Of a DNA stretch of 28,533 nt, positions 22,875-28,533 are shown one piece after another (within the stretch, counting starts at the first letter, position 1; every line of letters starts with the position of its first letter). The DNA is from JBBTVP01 sp038063175. GTDB taxonomy: Bacteria > Patescibacteriota > Minisyncoccia > UBA6257 > 1-14-0-10-40-38. The DNA is taken from NCBI GenBank assembly GCA_038063175.1, contig JBBTVP010000035.1:1-28533 (forward strand), given 5' to 3'. Made by a program: the position numbers and the translations under genes. Below the pieces are notes generated by a model that saw nothing but the letters and a program-made list of their open reading frames with translations, was not told the origin of the DNA and searched no databases.

Positions 22875-25800
22875 TTAGTTCGAGCTCGTGAAGGTCTCGA
22901 TGGACATATCGTTCCCTGGGAGACCCGGCACTTGGTAGCCGTTTGTGAAGTCGTAGTCGAAGAGCGCGAACGCTGACGAGGTTGAATTCGGCGACCAAAT
23001 GAAGTCGTCATTCGTGTCGGAGTCAACGCTCACTACGCTTGCGCTCTGGTGCCCTGCGCGACCCATGTCACCGTTCTGCGAATCAGCAGAATCCTGGTGA
23101 GCGGTCGGGAAGGCAGCGTCGCCTAAGAGCTTCACTGTGAAGCTTTCGGTGCCACTTACGGTTTCCACACTCGCCACATCAACCTGGAAGTCGAAGTACC
23201 GTTTATTGGTTGACCCAACTGGTACTCGGTAGGTCGTGGTGGAGTGAGCCGTACCGCACGCGGTCGCCGCAGCATCGGGGAAGATTTCGATCTGGGAGTT
23301 GGTGTGACCCAATCCTACCGTGTTTGCGATCGATGCTCCGTTCTTGCTGTCAAGACCGCTTCCATAGCACTGGCTCGCGTTCAAGAGTCCGGTGCCAGAG
23401 AATGCGGTGTCGGCTTGCGAGTACGAGCTATCGGTGTAGGCGTAGACGGAGTATTTAGTCGTCGTAGCGCTCGCCGATGTACCCGTACTGGAACTCACGT
23501 TGAAGGTGAATTTCGCAATGCGTACATCGCCGCCGACTGCCTCCACGCTGAAGCGGTAGACCGTCTTGCCTGCCTTTGTGACGAGCGTGTTCTCTCCTAC
23601 CGGAAGTGAGAGCTTCGTGAAGACGGGATACGCCTTCAAGATTCGGACGCCTCCGACCGCGGTGTCTGCGCCTGTTGGCGAGATTTCCGTACCCGAGGAC
23701 TGGCCCACGCCGTAGTTTCCGCCGTTCGCGGAACCCGCGAGCGTGCCGTCATAGTCAACCTTCAGAAGATCGCCTGATCGCGTCATGGGGCCGTTTGCGG
23801 AGATACCCGCAATGCTGCCCTTCACAAGTATGGTCTTCGATCCCCCTACGGGAATAACGAGTGTGCCAGAGTTGAGCGTAGTCGTTGCCATGTCGGCGCC
23901 AACCGTGCCTCCGGAACCAAACTGCGCGGTGCCAAGCGCGACGGTCGGATTTGCCTCATCGTAGAGGGTAACCGTCTGACCCAAGAGGTTCAGTGGTGTG
24001 TTTGATGCCGTTGTCGTGAACTGCAGACGAATCTGCCGCACGTCAACCGCTTCATCCAACGCCGAGAACTTGAGCCGTGTGAGCACCACGTCGGTTGCGC
24101 CCGAGTTTACGATGCGATAGCCAGGAGTAGAGTCGTCGCTTACCGCGTACGAACCGCCCGCAGCGAGGGTCATGATCCGACCGCTGTCGTCGGTTGCGGT
24201 CGGAGTAAGCGACTGACCGGACGTGAGTCCGGTGGCGCTAAAGGTTGCTCCCGCGTCAATACCCCACGCGTAGTTTCCCGTTGCGCCTCCTGCAATGTTG
24301 CACTTCAAGGCGAGTGTCTTCACCACTCCTTTCGGAACGACCAAGCCAGAGCCGTCAAACGTGAAGGTGGTGGAAGATGCGGTTGCAGACGGGTTCACGA
24401 TATTCGAACCGGTCGTAACCGATGTTGCGCCGTCGTAGAGTTGGCAGGATGTAAGGTTCGTCGCCGTGTTGCCACGCGCGTCGTATGCGATCGGGAGAGT
24501 CGACATCCGCAAATCCTCACCCGATGATTGGGCGTTTAAGAGGTAGTTTGCGAACGTGAACCCGGTAATACCGGACACAACGGTCTGCGCGATCGGGCTT
24601 GGCGAAACGCTCAAGCTAAGCACCGCGCCTTTTACCGTCATCGTGTTTGCGGTCACCAAGGAACTCGGTGCTGGAGTGATGGTCTCTCCGGTCGATACAC
24701 CCGTGACCGTAGTCCAGTTTGAGGACGGGGTCGTGGATGCGCTCATCGTGTCGTTGCTGTCGAATGCGGTGTCGAGCTTCGCGAGAAGCCGAATGTAGGT
24801 TTTACCAACCGGGAAGGTGATAGTGTCGGTAAACGTCACCGTACCTGCGGTAACCGCATCGGTCGGTCCTGCGAGAACCTGACCTGTTGAATTCACGATC
24901 TTCACCTGGTCGACATTCGCGCCAGTTTCGATCGATCCGCCAGAAACGTTGCTTGGCTGTACCTGGAATACGAGACTTGCCACCGAAATCGATTCGCCCT
25001 TCACGTCAACAATGAAGCCACCGAGGGGCTGGTCCGCAAGGTTGATCGCAATATTCTGCGAAGCGACATTCGGATCTTTCTCAACGTTCATGGTCGCTTT
25101 GCCAACGGTGATTGTTGAGGCAAAGTAGACAGGGTTTGTCGAGGTAAATCCTGTGCCTGCGGTCGGGTTTATCCCGTAGCCGAAGAGCTTGCCGTCAACC
25201 GCAATGTCAGTCATGCGGTAAACGTCGAACTTCACGGTCCGATTTGTGCCGCCAGCGAGCGTGCCACCGAACGTTACATCAAGGTTATTGCCTTTAGTAA
25301 TGGTAAGACCGCTTCCGAAGACTGCGGTGAAGTATTTCCCATCCGTGGAAACGGTGTGGGGGTATACGACGCCGCCGGCTTTTACCTCAAGACCGGTGAT
25401 ATCACCCGTACCGATAGTGCCCACCTGGTTGAACCGAATGGACTTCACGAGGACATCCTCGGTAGAACCTGCGGTCACCCGAATAGCGGTGAAAAGCATC
25501 GTCTTTCCTGCATCTTCGGTTGTGGTTGCAACGGACTTATCTGGCCCGGTTGCTACCGTTACCGTACCGATCGTCAAACCACTCACGTTCATAGTGCGAG
25601 TAGTGCCGACAATCGGGAGCGATCCATTAACCGCTGCCGAGGTTGAAACCGAAACGAGCGCGAACTGCGCTTGAGTTCCGTTCGAGCCGCCGGTGGTGCG
25701 GTTCGCCGCGACCCACATGGTTCGCGACGTCCCCGCCTTTACGGTAAACGGTTCAGAGAGGATCGCTTGGTGGTTCGAGTTCAATGTTTTCTCAAGACCA

Positions 25801-26501
25801 ACCTGAACGCCCTGTTCATCGAGGAGGACGACTCCCGAGAACGTTGCATCCGTTGAAGCTCCCTGCCGTTCAACCGTCAAAGAGTTCACTTTCACATCTC
25901 CATCCGATGAAGCGGTGAAGACTACTGCGGTGTAGGGAACTCGGACTGCGTTGTCGGGGTGAAGCATTCCAGATGCAACTTGCGTACCTGAAGTGACCGT
26001 GAGTCCGCTCCCTCCTACGGGAGGCGTTACTGGCGGTGTCACTGGAGGTGTCGTTCCTGCAAGTGCAGTGTATTTTGCTCGCGAGATAGAACCAAAGTAA
26101 CCTACTGCCGGGGCAACGCCGTTCGCCGCCTGCCATGCAGCAACTGCTGCTTTTGTCAGGTTTCCGAAGTACGTCGTCTCATTGCCGGGAGAACCAGCGC
26201 CGCTCTGTGCGACTTTGAAGCCGGCTCCGTTCAGGTACTGCTGGAGGCACTTCACGTCGGTACCAGTCGAACCCACTGTGAGGGAGCGGGTGAAGGTGCA
26301 CTTCGTGGCGGTGCTCGTAGTACCTTGGAGTGCGTCCAATTGTGCCTTAAGAGCGTTGATCTGGTCGATCAATTGCTGGATCGTTTGCGAAGTTGTCTGC
26401 GCAAACGCAACCGGCACGAGAAGCGACGAACCGGAAAGCGAAACGACGGTAGCCACGGAGACTACTGTCGAAACAATTTTCGTCGTTAATTTGCTACTCA
26501 T
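22875..26501 (-). CDS. Giant secreted surface protein with peptidoglycan-binding domain (S-layer-like)
   Basis: 1208 residues. A Sec signal peptide (charged start, hydrophobic core, AFA cleavage after residue 34) is followed by a short coiled coil (about 38-60, TIQQLIDQINALKAQLDAL). A PG_binding_1-type domain (about 66-147) has a Cys pair C68/C85, LTVGSTGTDVKCLQQYLN and YFGNLTKAAVAAWQ. A proline-rich hinge (TPPVTPPVTPPV) leads to about 1000 residues rich in T, S, G, V and N with little charge, typical of beta-sandwich surface arrays. The protein would be exported and held to the cell wall by the N-terminal domain. This architecture recurs in Parcubacteria. It lies beside the glycan cluster and is rich in possible O-glycosylation sites, so it may carry that glycan (inference). 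Confidence 0.85.
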   Translation of the reverse strand: MSSKLTTKIVSTVVSVATVVSLSGSSLLVPVAFAQTTSQTIQQLIDQINALKAQLDALQGTTSTATKCTFTRSLTVGSTGTDVKCLQQYLNGAGFKVAQSGAGSPGNETTYFGNLTKAAVAAWQAANGVAPAVGYFGSISRAKYTALAGTTPPVTPPVTPPVGGSGLTVTSGTQVASGMLHPDNAVRVPYTAVVFTASSDGDVKVNSLTVERQGASTDATFSGVVLLDEQGVQVGLEKTLNSNHQAILSEPFTVKAGTSRTMWVAANRTTGGSNGTQAQFALVSVSTSAAVNGSLPIVGTTRTMNVSGLTIGTVTVATGPDKSVATTTEDAGKTMLFTAIRVTAGSTEDVLVKSIRFNQVGTIGTGDITGLEVKAGGVVYPHTVSTDGKYFTAVFGSGLTITKGNNLDVTFGGTLAGGTNRTVKFDVYRMTDIAVDGKLFGYGINPTAGTGFTSTNPVYFASTITVGKATMNVEKDPNVASQNIAINLADQPLGGFIVDVKGESISVASLVFQVQPSNVSGGSIETGANVDQVKIVNSTGQVLAGPTDAVTAGTVTFTDTITFPVGKTYIRLLAKLDTAFDSNDTMSASTTPSSNWTTVTGVSTGETITPAPSSLVTANTMTVKGAVLSLSVSPSPIAQTVVSGITGFTFANYLLNAQSSGEDLRMSTLPIAYDARGNTATNLTSCQLYDGATSVTTGSNIVNPSATASSTTFTFDGSGLVVPKGVVKTLALKCNIAGGATGNYAWGIDAGATFSATGLTSGQSLTPTATDDSGRIMTLAAGGSYAVSDDSTPGYRIVNSGATDVVLTRLKFSALDEAVDVRQIRLQFTTTASNTPLNLLGQTVTLYDEANPTVALGTAQFGSGGTVGADMATTTLNSGTLVIPVGGSKTILVKGSIAGISANGPMTRSGDLLKVDYDGTLAGSANGGNYGVGQSSGTEISPTGADTAVGGVRILKAYPVFTKLSLPVGENTLVTKAGKTVYRFSVEAVGGDVRIAKFTFNVSSSTGTSASATTTKYSVYAYTDSSYSQADTAFSGTGLLNASQCYGSGLDSKNGASIANTVGLGHTNSQIEIFPDAAATACGTAHSTTTYRVPVGSTNKRYFDFQVDVASVETVSGTESFTVKLLGDAAFPTAHQDSADSQNGDMGRAGHQSASVVSVDSDTNDDFIWSPNSTSSAFALFDYDFTNGYQVPGLPGNDMSIETFTSSN

Positions 26502-26520
26502 GTCTGTGCTGTAACTTTTC

Positions 26521-26549
26521 TATATATCTAATTGGTTAATAACTGTGAA
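26521..26549 (-). promoter_or_regulatory. Promoter of the giant surface-protein gene
   Basis: On the minus strand TTCACA (26549-26544, five of six consensus), a 17-bp spacer and TATATA (26526-26521). The expected start near 26514 leaves a leader of about 13 nt without a Shine-Dalgarno. Confidence 0.55.
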
Positions 26550-26709
26550 TCGGGGAGAGGGAGCATTATGTCGATACATATTGCTTCCTCGCCTTTTTTG
26601 TTTGGATCCGCTTTTTTTCAAGAAGCCACACCTCCTTATCCCCTTTCCCTGGATCCATGGGAATCGACCAATTGGGAACGCACGAGGTGGCCCTATATCA
26701 AATAAAAAA

Positions 26710-26726
26710 CTCGCGCTTTCGGCGAG
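26710..26726 (-). terminator. Terminator downstream of the winged-helix gene
   Basis: CTCGC, 7-nt loop, GCGAG, followed on the minus strand at once by TTTTTT (26709-26704). It separates the regulator gene from the surface-protein promoter. The stem is only 5 bp, so strength is uncertain. Confidence 0.6.
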
Positions 26727-26742
26727 GCATTGGGCTGAAAAA

Positions 26743-26798
26743 CAATTTACAATGAACGATTTACAATATTGCAAATCGTCAATTGTTTATTGTAATTA
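26743..26798. repeat. Inverted heptamer arrays in intergenic DNA
   Basis: Four units of the CAATTTA type (26743-26770) are followed by four units of the complementary type (GCAAATC, GTCAATT, GTTTATT, GTAATTA; 26771-26798). They are centred on the palindrome CAATATTG, so the 56 bp can fold into an imperfect hairpin. CAATTTA is a rotation of the complement of the TGTAAAT unit at 16742. Confidence 0.7.
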
Positions 26799-26959
26799 TT
26801 GCCTAGCCTCACACTAAGCATTACCTACTATATCAAGTAGAGAGAACGATTGCTATCCTAGCATGCCACAGAAGTTATGTGAATAACCCACGCGGCCATA
26901 CGCTGACTAAAGTATATAACGAAGCTGCGGTTAGCTTATTACACGACCGTGTCGCCTAC

Positions 26960-27724
26960 TTATATAACTCTCGCCCGATAGTAGGTGCCTGGGCCCCCCT
27001 GCCCAATTCGCTCGATTACTCCCTGATTACAAAGCCGTTCAAGATCATACCGTAAAGTCCGCTCACTCACATTAGAGAATTCGGCAACAATATCTTTAAG
27101 CTGGGCCGTCTTATTGCCGAATTTTCTAATCTTATCGGCAATTGCCGATTGCCGCATTGCCGGATTATCTAATGTAAGAGAAGTAGAGAGGATACCTTCT
27201 GATTTTGTGCCGTTTTCTTCTTTATCTTCTTTATTTCTTTCTTCAATTATTTCTTGACTCTTAGGCTTTTGAGAATCAGTTTTTGCCATTATTGTTTCAG
27301 AATGGATTTTAGATATTTCTGGCCGGAATCGGTAGTTTTTGATATCTTCCTCGATCTTCCGAAAACCAGTCTGTTGGCTACTATTCCATAGATTCTGAAG
27401 CTGAACAGAGTTGAAAACCTGTTCATATTTTGGCGGAAGTGATAATTCGGCAATTTGCCGTATTTCCGATTTGAGATTGCCGATTTCTGATATGAGCATA
27501 TCGGCATTCATGGGTTCTATCTCATAGATTGTCTTTCCTACCCGTACCAGTGCCTCGGTTGCTGGAATCGCCTCGAAGAACCGCTGAATATCCCGTTTTG
27601 CGACCATTTCAATCAGATTAAATGCTGATTCTTCAATTCTTCGGCGAAGTTCGGGTCTCCGCACATACGCAGCTATTTTGATGAGTGCAAAAGCAATCCG
27701 ATCCGCCTGGGCGTCCATATTCAT
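26960..27724 (-). CDS. Winged-helix DNA-binding protein with N-terminal helical domain
   Basis: 254 residues from the ATG at 27724. The N-terminal ~80 residues (ADRIAFALIKIAAYV, RRRIEESAFNLIEMVA) are helical and amphipathic, like a four-helix-bundle module. A charged, low-complexity linker (about 140-175, rich in K, E and N) follows. The C-terminal ~65 residues form a DeoR-like winged helix: IADKIRKFGNKTAQLKDIV, SNVSERTLRYDLERLCNQG, then the wing VIERIGQGGPGTYYRAR. It is probably a transcription regulator; the target is unknown. A longer frame starts with TTG at 27760, but that TTG is the -35 box. TGCCG/CGGCA pentamers and short tandem arrays (27134-27162, 27462-27496) are dense in its coding DNA and promoter. 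Confidence 0.8.
   Translation of the reverse strand: MNMDAQADRIAFALIKIAAYVRRPELRRRIEESAFNLIEMVAKRDIQRFFEAIPATEALVRVGKTIYEIEPMNADMLISEIGNLKSEIRQIAELSLPPKYEQVFNSVQLQNLWNSSQQTGFRKIEEDIKNYRFRPEISKIHSETIMAKTDSQKPKSQEIIEERNKEDKEENGTKSEGILSTSLTLDNPAMRQSAIADKIRKFGNKTAQLKDIVAEFSNVSERTLRYDLERLCNQGVIERIGQGGPGTYYRARVI
27134..27162. repeat. ATTGCCG heptamer array inside the regulator gene
   Basis: ATCGGCA, two exact ATTGCCG units, a one-base insertion and a third ATTGCCG. It lies within a larger direct repeat (27113-27130 and 27156-27173, 16 of 18 bases identical). Confidence 0.7.
27462..27496. repeat. Degenerate heptamer array (ATTTCCG-like x5) inside the regulator gene
   Basis: ATTTCCG, ATTTGAG, ATTGCCG, ATTTCTG and ATATGAG, 35 bp in unbroken 7-bp register. 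It encodes the ISEIGNLKSEI stretch between the helical domain and the linker. Confidence 0.65.
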
Positions 27725-27730
27725 GAGGGA

Positions 27731-27778
27731 ATAGTAAATAATGCGGCAAGGTAATGTCAAATGCCGTAAAATCCGGCA
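27731..27778 (-). promoter_or_regulatory. Leaderless promoter and possible operator of the winged-helix gene
   Basis: On the minus strand TTGACA (27760-27755), an 18-bp spacer and TACTAT (27736-27731), then 6 nt to the ATG at 27724. Immediately upstream of the -35 is the dyad TGCCG-7 nt-CGGCA (27762-27778), and a further CGGCA lies in the spacer (27744-27748). This fits autoregulation, but that is an inference. Confidence 0.6.
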
Positions 27779-27793
27779 ATTAAAAAATATGAC

Positions 27794-28533
27794 TTACCAA
27801 CCCGAAGTACCTAAAATAAAAATCGTTCCAAAAATGGCAATAGTAACTGCAATAAGTATTGCTCTCCTTGAGAGATTTCCCGTAATTTGTTTTTCTAGCA
27901 CATCGCTCATTACAAATGCGGCAAGAAAAGAAAGGTTTGCCGCGTTTATCGCCCCAAGAGGCAAAAGACTCACTGTCCATGCCACTTCACACGCAATAAG
28001 CGCAAAGAATGCCCCAAGAACAGTTTCATACCTCGGGGCTCGTCCTTCATGCGGTAGATGTTGGATACTGCCCTCATATTCTCGTGCCGCAAAGAAAAAT
28101 TCTCTCCATGAGAAAAAGATCGCTATGCCAACAAGCACTAATTTGGGCATAAACCATTGCGATCGATCAGAAATAAAAAAAAGGAAAAACGTCGCGTAAG
28201 TGAGCGCAAGATTTACGAAATAATGAATGCGGGTGCGATAGACAAAATAACGAGCTTTCAAACCAAAAATTCCATATGCGATGATGGAAGCAGTAAGGAT
28301 GAGCCACAACTCATGGATTGTTCCAGAAATGGCAATTGCAGAAGCAATCAGGAGCGCAAGAAATGTGAACCGGTGACTTGCCGCGTTCTCAAATGGAGTG
28401 AGGTATGCCCATGATGCCGATCCAAGGAAAAAAAGTATGGGCATGAAACCACCCTCGCTCGCGGCCGCAAACCAGAGCGCAATTAAAAAAACGAACGCTT
28501 TAAGCAGTAACGCTGAGCGCTGACCCTGAAAAC
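27794..28533 (-). CDS. Polytopic membrane protein, 5'-partial
   Basis: The minus frame stays open from the stop at 27794 to the right edge, so the true start lies outside the window; the ATG at 28444 is internal. The visible 246 residues contain about seven hydrophobic helices. Examples are LKAFVFLIALWFAA, FTFLALLIASAIAISG, LWLILTASIIAYGIFGL and LIAVTIAIFGTIFILG. Two charged loops (RSQWF, HLPHEGRAPRYE) separate them. I do not recognise a family; a hypothetical integral membrane protein is the safest call. It is 69 bp upstream of the winged-helix gene, which has its own promoter, so they need not be co-transcribed. Confidence 0.75.
   Translation of the reverse strand, partial: FQGQRSALLLKAFVFLIALWFAAASEGGFMPILFFLGSASWAYLTPFENAASHRFTFLALLIASAIAISGTIHELWLILTASIIAYGIFGLKARYFVYRTRIHYFVNLALTYATFFLFFISDRSQWFMPKLVLVGIAIFFSWREFFFAAREYEGSIQHLPHEGRAPRYETVLGAFFALIACEVAWTVSLLPLGAINAANLSFLAAFVMSDVLEKQITGNLSRRAILIAVTIAIFGTIFILGTSGW

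Larger units (their letters stand above)
26502..26959. other. 458-bp intergenic region
   Basis: No gene is evident. It holds the surface-protein promoter (26521-26549), a minus-strand terminator (26710-26726) and an inverted heptamer array (26743-26798). The stretch 26800-26959 shows no tRNA or hairpin that I can support. Confidence 0.7.

Noticed and set aside
22875..26501. Plus-strand frames opposite the surface protein (for example 25246-25674)
   Set aside because: They mirror the biased codons of the long minus gene and have no domain or start signal.
26800..26959. Possible tRNA or small RNA gene
   Set aside because: No T-loop GGTTCRA-like box or cloverleaf pairing could be found; only short weak hairpins.
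27725..27760. N-terminal extension of the winged-helix protein from TTG 27760
   Set aside because: The TTG is part of a perfect TTGACA and a -10 lies at leaderless distance from the ATG at 27724.

Overview
The window looks like a surface-polysaccharide / glycan assembly locus of a Candidate Phyla Radiation bacterium, most likely Parcubacteria-like. The main reason is the 1208-residue secreted protein at 22875-26501: signal peptide, short coiled coil, peptidoglycan-binding domain and a very long beta-rich body are a typical Parcubacteria arrangement. Several genes also sit directly behind a -10 box with almost no leader. The code is standard: TGA ends several genes, including tight ATGA and GTGA overlaps. 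The lineage is an inference; no rRNA or tRNA gene is present to confirm it.

Layout. (1) 1-6980, minus strand: one operon of a GT4 glycosyltransferase, GDP-mannose 4,6-dehydratase, a CDP-glycerol-transferase/epimerase-fold protein, a Wzx-type flippase, a methyltransferase, and a second epimerase-fold paralogue that runs off the left edge. (2) 7054-8088 plus: a sugar-nucleotide epimerase/dehydratase divergent from that operon, converging on a Nudix-like gene (8152-8832 minus) across a terminator. (3) 8896-13568 plus: a GT4, a large structured inverted repeat, then two methyltransferases, a GT4 and a GT-A-like transferase. (4) 20973-13576 minus: two consecutive tandem-GT4 proteins (the first interrupted by an in-frame TGA), a GtrA-type membrane protein, an RfbH-like 3-dehydrase that lacks most iron-sulfur ligands, and dTDP-glucose 4,6-dehydratase. 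(5) 20999-22147 plus: a divergent GT4. (6) 22150-28533 minus: a membrane-anchored TPR protein, the giant surface protein, a 458-bp intergenic stretch, a winged-helix regulator and a polytopic membrane protein cut by the right edge.

How they work together (inference). Gmd and RmlB make the 4-keto-6-deoxy intermediates GDP-4-keto-6-deoxymannose and dTDP-4-keto-6-deoxyglucose. The RfbH-like protein and the 7054 SDR would modify such nucleotide sugars. The glycosyltransferases and methyltransferases build and cap the glycan, GtrA may flip a lipid-linked sugar, and the flippase exports the finished unit. The adjacent surface protein is a candidate glycan carrier.

The most unusual signal is a set of short tandem arrays, mostly four 7-bp units (28 bp), placed inside coding sequence at the same two structural positions in three separate GT4 modules. 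Related units form an inverted array in the 26.5-27.0 kb intergenic region. Other notable signals are overlapping face-to-face promoters at 8854-8902, recurrent leaderless promoter geometry, two large inverted repeats, and dense TGCCG/CGGCA pentamers in and upstream of the regulator gene.
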